Assembly (NCBI RefSeq): GCF_003185655.1
Contig: NZ_QHJQ01000001.1
Location: forward strand, 248,001-312,000
Direction of reading: 5' to 3'
Source: Coraliomargarita sinensis
Lineage (GTDB): Bacteria > Verrucomicrobiota > Verrucomicrobiia > Opitutales > Coraliomargaritaceae
Length of the DNA stretch: 64,000 nucleotides
Positions 45,417 to 53,755 of this stretch are shown here, piece after piece; within the stretch, counting starts at the first letter, position 1, and the number at the start of each line of letters is the position of its first letter. The notes beneath the pieces were generated by a model. The model had not been told where the DNA came from, did not search any database, and saw nothing but the letters and a program-made list of their open reading frames with translations. A program made the translations under genes and the position numbers.

Positions 45417-46097
45417 ATGTCGCAGAAAATACTTGTTACCGGTTGCACCGGGGGGCTCGGTCTGGCTATGGTGCATAGTTTTATTGAAAGCGGTGCAACT
45501 GTAGCTGGACTGGGACGCAACCAATCGAAACTGGCAGAGCTTCGAGAGACCTATCCCTCGCCGCACCGTTTCGATGCGGTTGACGTAAGCGACGATCAAG
45601 CGGTGAGAGCCTACGCCGAGAAAGTGCTGACCGATTGGGGCAGCCCGGATCTGTTGATTAACAACGCTGCCATCATTAACCGTAACGCGCCGCTCTGGGA
45701 GATTCCCGATGACGAGATCGATCAACTCCTGCGGATCAACCTGAAAGGGGTGGCCTCCACCATGCGCTACCTGCTCCCGGCTATGAACGACGCGCAACAC
45801 GGGGTGGTGGTGAACCTGAGTTCCGGTTGGGGCCGATCCACCGCGCCGAATGTTGCGCCGTATTGTATGTCAAAGTGGGGGATCGAGGGCCTTTCCCGGG
45901 CGGTCTCGCAAGAGGTGGCCGACGGCGTGGCTGTGGTCGCGCTCAACCCCGGCATTATCGATACGCCCATGCTGCGTGCCTGCTTTGGCGAGGGCGCGGC
46001 CGGACATCAGAGCCCGGAAAGCTGGGCAAAGCGGGCGGTGCCCATGATCCTCAAATTGAGGGCGCAAGATAATGGCGCGAGCCTTTCTGTGGGGTAA
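45417..46097 (+). CDS. Short-chain dehydrogenase/reductase
   Basis: 226 residues, Rossmann-fold NAD(P)-dependent oxidoreductase. Seen: cofactor motif TGCTGGLG (8-15), NNAA (82-85), catalytic S135/S136 and Y149-x-x-x-K153 (PYCMSKWG), and NPGIIDTPML. Classical SDR length. Start at 45417 chosen at MSQKILVTG. Lies between the receptor and the Ton operon; substrate unknown. Confidence 0.88.
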   Translation: MSQKILVTGCTGGLGLAMVHSFIESGATVAGLGRNQSKLAELRETYPSPHRFDAVDVSDDQAVRAYAEKVLTDWGSPDLLINNAAIINRNAPLWEIPDDEIDQLLRINLKGVASTMRYLLPAMNDAQHGVVVNLSSGWGRSTAPNVAPYCMSKWGIEGLSRAVSQEVADGVAVVALNPGIIDTPMLRACFGEGAAGHQSPESWAKRAVPMILKLRAQDNGASLSVG

Positions 46098-46150
46098 CTG
46101 TGGTCGGGCAAAGGCAGGCTCATCGTCTAGCTAAAGTGCGCTTGACTGAA

Positions 46151-46201
46151 TGAGAATGCGTCTCAATAAATGAATCGTCCAATTGACTCGGTTTCATTCT
46201 C
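46151..46201. promoter_or_regulatory. Probable Fur-type operator before the Ton operon
   Basis: TGAGAATGCGTCTCA (46151-46165) is an inverted repeat TGAGA/TCTCA close to Fur boxes such as TGAGAATNATTCTCA; a second half-site ATTCTCA lies at 46195-46201. They sit 23-73 bases before the ATG of the first Ton-operon gene. The match suggests iron-repressed expression. Confidence 0.55.
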
Positions 46202-46223
46202 AGAGCAGGTAAACACAATATTC

Positions 46224-47027
46224 ATGATTCCAATAATCTACCGCAAACCCTTGCGCAGTTTTCTGTGTGTGGCATCACTTTTATGGGGAACGAATCCCCT
46301 GCTTTCATCTCCCGAAGCCTTGGACACCGCCCGTGCGACGGTCAAGGAATGGGCCGCAACCGAGAAGGCCATCTCCCGCGAAGCGGCGGAATGGAGTGGA
46401 CGCAAGATCTTGCTGCAGGATTTAATCGAAGTGGCGCAGCAGCGGATGGATCGTCTGCAGGCTGAATTGGAGAAGGGACAGGATAGCCTGTCCGCCTCCG
46501 ACGAGGCCCGGGCGAAGTTGCTCGACCGTGAGGAAGCGGTGGCTGTCGAAGCGGAACAGATTGAGAACTTCCTCGCCGACTTGGAAGCGCGCTTGCAAGC
46601 CTTGCGGCCGCAGTTACCCGAACCGCTGGAGAAAGAGCTGGCGCCGATCTACCAACGTATCCCCGCCGATCCGGCAGAAACCACATTGGCCTTGGGCGAG
46701 CGCATGCGTACGGCCGTAAGCTTGCTGGCCAAGATCCGTCAGTTCGATGGCAAGCTGACTTTAGCGGAATCTCTCAAAATGCTTCCCGGTAGTGACGAGG
46801 TCGCTTCTGTTCGTACGCTCTACATTGGCCTGGGGCAGGCCTACTATCTCGCTCCGGAGGATGCCGGTTATGGCAGCCCCGGCCCTGAAGGCTGGGTCTG
46901 GCAGTCCGAGCTCAAGCTGCGTAAGGCGATTCAGGAAGTTATCGTTCTGGCCGAAGGCGGGGCGATGGAGCCGAAGTTTGTCGACCTGCCTGTGGTACTG
47001 AGCAGCGCGAAAGGAGGTGCGGAATGA
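46224..47027 (+). CDS. DUF3450 periplasmic coiled-coil protein
   Basis: 267 residues. Seen: signal peptide (about 1-25), then a long coiled coil (about 28-130, ISREAAEWSGRKILLQDLIE and QQRMDRLQAELEKGQ) and a globular part. DUF3450 (PF11932) proteins are encoded with TtpC/ExbB/ExbD/TonB in Vibrio and relatives and are thought to support the Ton complex in the periplasm. Start at 46224 gives a normal signal peptide; an in-frame ATG at 46170 lies closer to the Fur-type box. Its TGA overlaps the ATG of the next gene (ATGA). Confidence 0.85.
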   Translation: MIPIIYRKPLRSFLCVASLLWGTNPLLSSPEALDTARATVKEWAATEKAISREAAEWSGRKILLQDLIEVAQQRMDRLQAELEKGQDSLSASDEARAKLLDREEAVAVEAEQIENFLADLEARLQALRPQLPEPLEKELAPIYQRIPADPAETTLALGERMRTAVSLLAKIRQFDGKLTLAESLKMLPGSDEVASVRTLYIGLGQAYYLAPEDAGYGSPGPEGWVWQSELKLRKAIQEVIVLAEGGAMEPKFVDLPVVLSSAKGGAE

Positions 47028-48529
47028 GGCAATCGCAATCATACATGCGAAGCATAAAAGTTGGCGTTCCGCCTTTAGGCGGCCCAATCGTAGGAAAATC
47101 CCCGCCTAGAGGCGGGACGTCAACCCTTGCCTGCCGACGTGCAATGCGGGCGTTTGGTCTCCTTTTCGCGATTCTGTTTTTTCTTCCGCTAACTGCCCCC
47201 GCGCAAAATCTTGAGCAGATCGCGACGGAGCGCGAGGCCAAGCTGGAGAATGCGCTGGAGCGCCTGCGCGAGCTTCGGTCTGAAATTCAGGCCGAGCAAG
47301 TGCCCCTGGCCCGCGAGTTAAACCAGAAGGGAGCCCGCGCCGACGAGTTGGCTGACGAGGTCGACCGCGTCCAAAGGGTGCGGGACAACCGCAGCGTGGA
47401 ACTGGAAACCCTCCGTGCCCGGGTAGACGGACGGCAGCGTCAGGTCGATTACGTCAAACGCACGCTTCTTCCGGATTATCTGGCGGACTACGATGCCAGC
47501 CTCTCCCCGGCAGAGCGGCCCAAAGCCGGCGAGGCGGTTCGTGCCTATAATCTGTTTCTTGAGGCCCCCGAAGCTTCGGAATCCGAGAAGCTCGATCGCG
47601 GGCTGGCCCTGATGCAGGAGTCGCTCGCACAGGTTGAAGCGCTGCTCGGCGGCCAACGGATCGAAGGTCAGGCTCTTTCACCCGAAGGCACACTCCGCGA
47701 CGGAAGCTTCATCCAGATCGGGCCTTTGCTCTACTTCGCGACCGACGATGGGGCCTTGGCCGGACTGGTGGAAGAGACGCAATCGCTCAACGCCCGCGTC
47801 CTGCCGTTGGAAGGGGAGGCGGCCCAGTCGGTGGCGCAAGTCGCGGCGACCGGGAGGGGTGAGTTGCCCGTTGATCCGAGCCTCGGCGATGCCCTGGCGG
47901 TCGACGCGACCAAGGATACCTTTCTCGAACACCTCGCCAAAGGCGGTATCTGGGTCTATCCGATCCTCGTCTTTGCCGTGGTCGCGACGATCGTCGCCAT
48001 CATCAAACTGGTCCAGGTCTTCACCATTCGACACCCGAAACCGATGGTCATCCACGAGATCGTGAAGGCGTTGCGTGAAAATCGCCAGAAGGAGGCCCGC
48101 GAGTTAGCCGCCGCCCAACCGCAACCGGCACGTGATATGTTGATTGCGGCGGTGGACCACGCCGACGAGTCGATCGAAATGATCGAAGAGGTGATGTATG
48201 AATCCATGCTCGGCACCCAGCCGCGGTTGGAGCGTTTCCTTAACGTCATCGCGGTGACGGCCGCGGCCGCCCCCCTGCTCGGCCTGCTCGGCACGGTGAC
48301 CGGTATTATCAAGACCTTCCGGCTGATGACCGTCTTCGGCGCAGGCGATCCCAAGCCCCTCATTTCCGGTATTTCCGAGGCACTCATCACCACGGAACTC
48401 GGCCTCGTTCTGGCTATTCCCGCGCTGGTGCTGCACGCGTTGCTCTCGCGCAAGGTCGCCGGAATCATGGCCTACCTAGAAAAATCGGCGGTGACTTTCG
48501 TCAACGGTCTCTCGAGGAGCGCGAAGTGA
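47024..48529 (+). CDS. TtpC-like ExbB/TolQ protein with periplasmic coiled coil
   Basis: 501 residues from this start. Seen: an insert-derived stretch (12-35, GVPPLGGP then SPPRGGTS), a signal peptide beginning near M41 (MRAFGLLFAILFFLPLTAP), a periplasmic coiled-coil region (about 65-290), then the MotA/TolQ/ExbB domain (about 310-500) with LEHLAKGGIWVYPILVFAV, APLLGLLGTVTGIIKTF and GISEALITTELGLVLAIPAL. This plan is that of TtpC, the third component of Vibrio TonB2 systems. The ATG at 47024 follows AAAGGAGGT at ideal spacing and overlaps the upstream stop, yet an inverted-repeat palindrome lies in frame between it and M41 (47144). The real start may be either. Confidence 0.87.
   Translation: MRQSQSYMRSIKVGVPPLGGPIVGKSPPRGGTSTLACRRAMRAFGLLFAILFFLPLTAPAQNLEQIATEREAKLENALERLRELRSEIQAEQVPLARELNQKGARADELADEVDRVQRVRDNRSVELETLRARVDGRQRQVDYVKRTLLPDYLADYDASLSPAERPKAGEAVRAYNLFLEAPEASESEKLDRGLALMQESLAQVEALLGGQRIEGQALSPEGTLRDGSFIQIGPLLYFATDDGALAGLVEETQSLNARVLPLEGEAAQSVAQVAATGRGELPVDPSLGDALAVDATKDTFLEHLAKGGIWVYPILVFAVVATIVAIIKLVQVFTIRHPKPMVIHEIVKALRENRQKEARELAAAQPQPARDMLIAAVDHADESIEMIEEVMYESMLGTQPRLERFLNVIAVTAAAAPLLGLLGTVTGIIKTFRLMTVFGAGDPKPLISGISEALITTELGLVLAIPALVLHALLSRKVAGIMAYLEKSAVTFVNGLSRSAK
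47060..47124. repeat. In-frame palindromic repeat pair inside the TtpC-like gene
   Basis: Left arm GTTGGCGTTCCGCCTTTAGG then CGG; right arm on the minus strand GTTGACGTCCCGCCTCTAGG then CGG (20 of 23 bases equal), 19 bases apart. It translates as GVPPLGGP and SPPRGGTS-like peptides. It is not GTAG-headed, so it is a separate family. Confidence 0.8.
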
Positions 48530-48556
48530 GATTCTTTATTTCAGATCTCCTAATCC

Positions 48557-48654
48557 GTAGGGGCTTTGCTTGCGAAGCCCGTAGCGGTCTTTGGGCTTCC
48601 AAAGACAAGTGTAAAGCTTCGAACCTTCGCGGGTGCCGCGAGCAGCACCCCTAC
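48557..48654. repeat. GTAG-headed REPIN-like inverted pair with covarying stems
   Basis: Left arm GTAG-GGGCTT-TGCTTGCG-AAGCCC; right arm on the minus strand GTAG-GGGTGC-TGCTCGCG-GCACCC. The loop TGCT(C/T)GCG is kept while both stem sides change together. A third GTAG stands at 48581. It fills the gap between the two exbB-like genes. Confidence 0.8.
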
Positions 48655-48670
48655 GATGTTCTGCCCCAAG

Positions 48671-48688
48671 CATTAACGTCAATTAATC
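48671..48688. repeat. Phased ACGTTAAT motif, copy 3 (partial)
   Basis: CATTAACGTCAATTAATC, the shortest copy of the motif, before exbB2. Confidence 0.4.
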
Positions 48689-48735
48689 TCTATTACATGT
48701 CCGCCGAAGCTTTAGCATAGGTGGAACGGTTCAAA

Positions 48736-49374
48736 ATGCCCACCGAAACCAACAGCCTACTGGATCAAGCCGTTCAAATCTGGACGAGCGGCGGCTGGCT
48801 GATGCTGCCCCTCTTGCTGCTGACGGTGTTCATTTATCTGACCGCCTTCGATTTGTTTTGCCGGGTGCAGTTTCACTTTCTCGTGCGGGGAAAGGTGCAC
48901 AAGCGCGAAGCCGGCGAGCTCGCCCGGGACCCTCGTCCGGCCCTGAAAATGGCCCGTGAACTGGTACGCTTCGATGCGCTGACCAGCGACGAGGTGAAGC
49001 GCCACTTTGCCGAGGTGCGGAACGAATATCTCCCGCCCATCGACCGGCGCATCCGTTTCCTCGCAATCATCATTACCGCCGGGCCGCTGCTCGGTCTGCT
49101 CGGCACGGTCACCGGTATGCTCAGCACTTTCAGCGGTATGGTCGACCAAATCGGCAACCGCTTCGACAGCGTGGTGACCGGGATCTCCGAGGCACTGATT
49201 ACGACCCAGACCGGGCTGGTCATCTCCATTCCGGCCATGGTGCTCCTCTCCTTGATCATTCAGCGCCGAAACACCCTCGTTCACTGCATCGCGCGGTTGG
49301 AACGCTATAACGTTCGGCTGGCTCTGCGCTCGGACTGTCCGGTGCCGAAAGTCAAACAAAGCCCTAAACCGTAA
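48736..49374 (+). CDS. exbB: ExbB/TolQ proton-channel protein
   Basis: 212-residue inner-membrane proton-channel subunit energising TonB. Three membrane helices: about 22-40 (GWLMLPLLLLTVFIYLTAF), 108-127 (LLGLLGTVTGMLSTFSGMV) and 150-172 (GISEALITTQTGLVISIPAM). ATG at 48736 chosen; a GTG at 48721 would add five residues. Second ExbB-like gene of the operon, the one expected to pair with ExbD and TonB. Confidence 0.92.
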   Translation: MPTETNSLLDQAVQIWTSGGWLMLPLLLLTVFIYLTAFDLFCRVQFHFLVRGKVHKREAGELARDPRPALKMARELVRFDALTSDEVKRHFAEVRNEYLPPIDRRIRFLAIIITAGPLLGLLGTVTGMLSTFSGMVDQIGNRFDSVVTGISEALITTQTGLVISIPAMVLLSLIIQRRNTLVHCIARLERYNVRLALRSDCPVPKVKQSPKP

Positions 49375-49408
49375 ATGGACCTTATGATGAACGAAAAAGC
49401 ATTTTATC

Positions 49409-49518
49409 GTAGTGGCTCCGCTTGCGGATGCCTCGGCTTCGTGGAGAAGCCGCAATTCGCACACAAGGGAAAGCATCGCCTGAACGGCGACGCTGGCATC
49501 CGCAAGCGGAGCCGCTAC
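49409..49518. repeat. GTAG-headed REPIN-like inverted pair
   Basis: Left arm GTAGTGGCTCCGCTTGCGGA then TGCC; right arm on the minus strand differs at one of 24 bases (GTAGCGG...). The arms are 62 bases apart. The core TCCGCTTGCGGA is a perfect palindrome. The same arm is found singly at 3743-3766. It fills the gap before exbD. Confidence 0.85.
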
Positions 49519-49536
49519 GGGCAACCGCCCGGAAAA

Positions 49537-49559
49537 ATTAACGTCCATTAACGGTTCAA
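49537..49559. repeat. Phased ACGTTAAT motif, copy 4
   Basis: ATTAACGTCCATTAACGGTT then CAA, 14 bases before the exbD ATG; nearly the same as copies 2 and 6. Confidence 0.55.
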
Positions 49560-49572
49560 AAAACTTTTCTTC

Positions 49573-49986
49573 ATGAAACAACGCCGCTTACTCTACGCCA
49601 CCAACACGCAGACGGAAGAGATCAACGTCTCTCCCCTGATCGACATCGTCTTCATCCTACTCATCTTCTTCATCGTCACCACCGTTTTTGTGGAGGAGAC
49701 CGGCGTCGAGGTGCAGCGACCCCAGGCTGCTTCGGCCAGCGACCTTGAAAAGGAGTCCATCCTCATCGCCATTACCGCCGAGGGTAAAGTCGTCTACGGC
49801 GGGCGCGAGATCGGGGTGCGTGGCGTGCGTGGCGTGGTACGTCGTTTGATGAAGCAGGACGACGAAATGCCGGTTATCGTGCAGGCGGACAAAGCGGCTT
49901 CCATCGATCTCTACACCCAGGTTCACGACGAAGCCGCGCTGGCCGGTGCCACCCGAATCAATCTGGCCACGCAGCATACCCGCTAA
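49573..49986 (+). CDS. exbD: ExbD/TolR biopolymer transport protein
   Basis: 137 residues: a short cytoplasmic N-terminus, one membrane helix (about 18-38) with the proton-binding Asp D24 in [20 protein letters not shown], and a periplasmic domain ([33 protein letters not shown]). Three bases separate its stop from the tonB ATG, so the pair is translated together. Confidence 0.93.
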   Translation: MKQRRLLYATNTQTEEINVSPLIDIVFILLIFFIVTTVFVEETGVEVQRPQAASASDLEKESILIAITAEGKVVYGGREIGVRGVRGVVRRLMKQDDEMPVIVQADKAASIDLYTQVHDEAALAGATRINLATQHTR

Positions 49987-49989
49987 TAC

Positions 49990-50652
49990 ATGCCAAAGGA
50001 ATTCCCCAACAGCCGATGGAAATGGACGCCGCTTATCGCGATCGGCGGCGCCCTTGGCACGGCGGGTCTGCTCTTTTTGCTCATTCCATTGACGCAGTTG
50101 CTCGATAAGGTGGAGCAGCCCGACCTGGAGGTCCGTGAGGTCACGTTCTCCCCGCCGCCTCCCGAACTACCGCCCCCACCTCCCGATGAGATGGAGCCTC
50201 CCGAGGCGGAAGAGCCTCCCCCCGAGATGCCGAAAGAACCGCCGCCCATCGAGATCGATGCGCTGGATGTCGCGCTCAATCCCGGTGCCGGTGATGCCGT
50301 CGCCATGGGTATCCCCACTCCGGATTTGAACATGGAGCAGGACATGACCGGCGACATACAAAAGCTCTTTACTTTCGAGGACCTTTCCGAAAGCCCGCGC
50401 CTTATCAATCAGCCACGCTTCCGTTATCCTTCGCGACTGGCCCGCCGCGGGATTGATGAGGGCAAAGTCATTGTCGAGATCGACATTCTACCCAACGGGC
50501 GGGCCGAGCTGCGCCGCATCATTTCCTCCACCCATCCCGAACTGGAAGAGGCCGCCCGCGAGATCGTCCGTTCCGCCCGATTCACCAAGCCCGAAGTCAA
50601 CGGCCGTCCGCAAACCGTGCGGGGGCGCTTCCCTTTGATCCTCCAGAACTAG
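49990..50652 (+). CDS. tonB: TonB energy-transducing protein
   Basis: 220 residues: one N-terminal membrane helix (about 14-36), a periplasmic Pro/Glu-rich spacer (about 53-85, many PPPP and EPPP repeats), and a C-terminal TonB domain (about 130-220) with YPSRLARRGIDEGKVIVEID and TKPEVNGRPQTVRGRFPLIL. Completes an ExbB-ExbD-TonB set with the preceding genes. Another TonB is not present in the window. Confidence 0.92.
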   Translation: MPKEFPNSRWKWTPLIAIGGALGTAGLLFLLIPLTQLLDKVEQPDLEVREVTFSPPPPELPPPPPDEMEPPEAEEPPPEMPKEPPPIEIDALDVALNPGAGDAVAMGIPTPDLNMEQDMTGDIQKLFTFEDLSESPRLINQPRFRYPSRLARRGIDEGKVIVEIDILPNGRAELRRIISSTHPELEEAAREIVRSARFTKPEVNGRPQTVRGRFPLILQN

Positions 50653-50660
50653 TTTTCATT

Positions 50661-50695
50661 TTAACCGTTAATGAACGTGAATGGACGTTAATTTT
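50661..50695. repeat. Phased ACGTTAAT motif, copy 5
   Basis: TTAACCGTTAATGAACGTGA then ATGGACGTTAATTTT: three CGT(T/G)AAT units at exact 10-base steps. Confidence 0.6.
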
Positions 50696-50758
50696 TTATG
50701 AGTGGAATTTTATCAGAACTGTATCTCGAGGCTTTCGTCGGTTTTGCAGATTGCCAAC

Positions 50759-50847
50759 GTAAGCAGTCTGCTTCAGCCGGCTGCCCGCAAGTGCAAACGA
50801 CTCCGCTTGCCCGTTGTAGACTCACAGGGCTAAAGCGCTGTGACTAC
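50759..50847. repeat. GTAG-headed REPIN-like inverted pair, copy 2
   Basis: Left arm GTAAGCAGTCTGCTTCAGCC then GGCTGCC; right arm on the minus strand GTAGTCACAGCGCTTTAGCC then CTGTGA. Same plan and loop (GCTTTAGC) as 6845-6929, while the stems differ. Confidence 0.7.
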
Positions 50848-50930
50848 GATCAATCGAAAGACAGTGGTTCAGGTCGGCCTGCTTTTGCACTTACCTTTCT
50901 CCTTATCTGATCTCTCCCTGGAGCATTTTT

Positions 50931-50953
50931 TCATTAACGTCCATTAACGGTTT
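50931..50953. repeat. Phased ACGTTAAT motif, copy 6
   Basis: TCATTAACGTCCATTAACGG then TTT, 12 bases before the TPR gene ATG. Same as copy 4 over 18 bases. Confidence 0.55.
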
Positions 50954-50964
50954 TCCAACATTCC

Positions 50965-52320
50965 ATGATGACTCACAACCAAACCATCTCCATCCTCGCC
51001 GCATGTTTGTTCACGGTTGCCGCAGCCGCCCAACCCTTCGACCTGACTGATACCGGCGCGGCCGCGCCCGACTTCCGTGAGCAATTTCTTGCCAGCTATG
51101 GTGTGAACCCGAAAATCGAGCCGGAGGTGACTCAGGAGGACCGCCCGCTCTACGAGCGCATCGAGCCTTACCTGAAAAACAATCCGCGGGAGGCGATTCG
51201 TATTGTCAACGGAGAGCTCGGCCCAGAGACCAACGCCGCCTTTTACTTCCTGCTGGGCAATCTCTATTATCAGACCGGCCAATATCCCCAATCCGAACGC
51301 GCTCTGGAGCAGGCCGTTTCCAAGTTTCCCTCCTTTCGCCGTGCCTACCGCACACTTGGGTTGATCTACATCCAGTCCGACCGTTTCGAGCCCGCGATCA
51401 AGGCCTGGCTCAAAGTGATCACCCTGGGTGGAGGCGATGCCCAGAGCTACGGCTTGCTGGCCTACGCCTATCTCGCGGAAGGGAAATACCGCAGCGCGCT
51501 TACCGCCTATCAAAAGGCCCTCATGTTCAAGCCCGACAGTACCGACTTTCGCCGGGGCGAGGCCCAGTGCCTCCTGCAGACCGCGCAATACCAACAGGCC
51601 GCTGCGCTCTTTGACGAACTGATCACGGAAAAGCCCGATGTGGCCGATTACTGGCCCCTCCAAGCCAATGCCTACCTCGAACTGGAGCGCTACGACGACG
51701 CCATGGCCAATCTGGAAATTCTCGCCGGCCGCGGGCAGGCTTCGCTGGAGAGTCAGCTGCTGTTGGGGAACCTATACTTGCGCGATGATAACCACCGTCT
51801 CGCCCTGGTCACCTATCAGGATGCGCTAAAGGTGCACGGCGTGGCCGCCGTCGAGGACGCCCTGCGCCCGCTGGAGTATTTGATCAACCGGAGCCTCTTT
51901 GACGAGGCCGCCGAGTACCTGACCACCCTGAAATCGGAGCTGCCCGCCGAACTCGAAGCGGAGGACCGCACCCGCCTGATTGTGGCGGAAGCTGGCATTG
52001 CCCTCGAAAGCGGGGACCGGGCGAAAGCGATCGAGCAATTAAAGCCCGTCGTCAAAGCCCAGCCTCTGGCGGCGGAGGCTCTGCTTCTGCTGGCGGAGGC
52101 CTACCAAAGGGAGGAGGACTTCGAGGAGGCCGAATTCTATCTCCAACGCGTGCTCTCCATCCCCGAGGAAAAGGTGGAAGCCCTGGTTGCGCTCGGCCGT
52201 CTGGAAGTCCGCCGCGGTGATTTCGATGCCGCGCTCAAGCACCTGCGCGCGGCCCGTGAGCAGGCCCCCCGACGACCCGGGTTGGCCAGCTATATCGAGT
52301 CGATCGAAAACGCGCGCTAG
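50965..52320 (+). CDS. TPR repeat protein of the Ton operon
   Basis: 451 residues: signal peptide (about 1-22, ending AAA), then about ten tetratricopeptide-type repeats (e.g. NAAFYFLLGNLYYQTGQYPQ, then ALFDELITEKPDVADYWPLQ). In Vibrio-type TonB2 loci a TPR gene follows tonB in the same place, so it probably scaffolds the periplasmic part of the complex. Tandem ATG codons at 50965 and 50968. Its stop overlaps the aroA stop by four bases in convergent orientation. Confidence 0.85.
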   Translation: MMTHNQTISILAACLFTVAAAAQPFDLTDTGAAAPDFREQFLASYGVNPKIEPEVTQEDRPLYERIEPYLKNNPREAIRIVNGELGPETNAAFYFLLGNLYYQTGQYPQSERALEQAVSKFPSFRRAYRTLGLIYIQSDRFEPAIKAWLKVITLGGGDAQSYGLLAYAYLAEGKYRSALTAYQKALMFKPDSTDFRRGEAQCLLQTAQYQQAAALFDELITEKPDVADYWPLQANAYLELERYDDAMANLEILAGRGQASLESQLLLGNLYLRDDNHRLALVTYQDALKVHGVAAVEDALRPLEYLINRSLFDEAAEYLTTLKSELPAELEAEDRTRLIVAEAGIALESGDRAKAIEQLKPVVKAQPLAAEALLLLAEAYQREEDFEEAEFYLQRVLSIPEEKVEALVALGRLEVRRGDFDAALKHLRAAREQAPRRPGLASYIESIENAR

Positions 52321-53687
52321 CGTAAACGAGGCCTCGACGGGGTTAAATCGCTCAGGACTTCAAAAAACTTCGGGAAGGTTTTGCCGCAACAGGCCGGATC
52401 CTTGATCGCGAGCCATGGTTTGCCGTCACCGAGCAGGTCGAAGCTGCCGAGGATGCCGAAGCTCATGGCAAAGCGGTGGTCCTCGTAGGTTTCGATGGTG
52501 AGGAGTTCGCCCCGGTTCCGGGCGGCGAGGGCCCGGGCCCGAAGTTCGTTCGGCTTGGGGCGAATGGTCAGGGCATCGTCCTCCTCTTTGACCAGCTGCC
52601 CCAGCTTGGAGAGCTCCGCGGCCATCCCGGCGACGCGGTCGGTCTCCTGGTGACGGGTGTGTCCGATCCCGGTGATGCGCACGGAGCCCCCGAGCAGCGG
52701 GGCAATGGCCGCATAAGTAAGAAAGGTGTCGGAAATCATGTTGAAGTCGACTTCGCGGTGGTCGCGCTGAATGTCTTCACCGGGCGCTCGGGTGGCCACC
52801 CATTCCTCATCCTCCGCCTCCACCACCAGACCATGGTGGGCGAGCACCTCGACGAAGTGGGCATCGCCTTGTAGCGGGTTCGGCCCCAGGTGGGGAATGC
52901 GCAGCTCCCCACCTTGTATCAATGCAAGCGCCAGGAAGTAGCTGGCCGCCGAGACATCGGGCTCAATGGAATAGCTGCCGGGAGTACTGTAGGTCAGAGG
53001 TTCCAGATGGTATTGCCCTGAAGCATCGGCTTCGAGTGGTGGCGCCCCGAAAGCTTCGCGCATTTTCAATGTGATGGCGACATAGGCCGGCCGGACTCCG
53101 GGGCAGATCAAGCTCAGGGCGGCCTCCTCCGAGGTGCCGGAAAGCAATAGGGCAGAGAGAATCTGGCTACTGGCACTGGCATCCACCTGGGCCGTGCCGC
53201 CGGAGTAGCCCTTTGCGACCAGAGTGAAGGGGAAGTGCCCCTTCTTGCCGTGAAATTCAAAGTCGGCCGCGCCGAGCTCCACCAGGGCATCCAGCAGCCC
53301 AGACATGGGGCGGTCACGCATGGCAGGATCACCGTCCAGTTGGTAGCGACCGCCTGGTCGCCGGGCCAGAAACGCGGTGAGGAAGCGGGCGGCGGTGCCG
53401 GCGTTGCCCACATGGAGTTCCGCCTTTTCCGCCGGGAGATTACCGTCCTCGCTGCCAACTGTAATCTCAGCGTTGGCTTCGTCGGCGCTGACGGAGTAGC
53501 CAAGTGCCTGCAAGGCAGTAAGCATGATGCGGGTGTCACGGCTGAAAAGTGCACCTTTGAGCGTGGTCTCACCCTGAGCCAAAGCGGCCAGAATCAGGGC
53601 CCGGTTGGTGATGCTTTTCGAGCCGGGCAGCTGAATGCGTGAGCCCAATGGTTTCGTGATCGGGGTGATGTGGAGTGGGTCTTGCAT
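52317..53687 (-). CDS. aroA: 3-phosphoshikimate 1-carboxyvinyltransferase (EPSP synthase)
   Basis: Sixth step of the shikimate pathway. 456 residues, normal. Seen: LPGSKSITNRALILAALAQG (20-39), the substrate-binding LHVGNAGTAARFLTAFLA near 91-108, DGDPAMRDRPM, SGLLDALVELG, SASSQILSALLL, EPDVSAASYFLA and a late ETYEDHRFAMSFG. About 70 bases downstream of the prephenate dehydrogenase gene, so one transcript is likely. Confidence 0.95.
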   Translation of the reverse strand: MQDPLHITPITKPLGSRIQLPGSKSITNRALILAALAQGETTLKGALFSRDTRIMLTALQALGYSVSADEANAEITVGSEDGNLPAEKAELHVGNAGTAARFLTAFLARRPGGRYQLDGDPAMRDRPMSGLLDALVELGAADFEFHGKKGHFPFTLVAKGYSGGTAQVDASASSQILSALLLSGTSEEAALSLICPGVRPAYVAITLKMREAFGAPPLEADASGQYHLEPLTYSTPGSYSIEPDVSAASYFLALALIQGGELRIPHLGPNPLQGDAHFVEVLAHHGLVVEAEDEEWVATRAPGEDIQRDHREVDFNMISDTFLTYAAIAPLLGGSVRITGIGHTRHQETDRVAGMAAELSKLGQLVKEEDDALTIRPKPNELRARALAARNRGELLTIETYEDHRFAMSFGILGSFDLLGDGKPWLAIKDPACCGKTFPKFFEVLSDLTPSRPRLR

Positions 53688-53755
53688 GGAATGAGTAATG
53701 ATTAATCTTGAATGATTAATGAGTGATGCCTGGACATGAGTCGCCCGGTCGACAG

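Larger units (their letters stand above)
50653..50964. other. Intergenic region with two motif families
   Basis: 312 bases without a gene I would defend. It holds phased-motif copies 5 and 6 near each end and one GTAG-headed palindrome pair between them. The only sizeable frame (50698-50910) is made largely from the repeat. Confidence 0.55.

Noticed and set aside
50698..50910. 70-codon frame between tonB and the TPR gene
   Set aside because: It is made of a GTAG-headed repeat and flanking motif copies; there is no ribosome site and no protein pattern.
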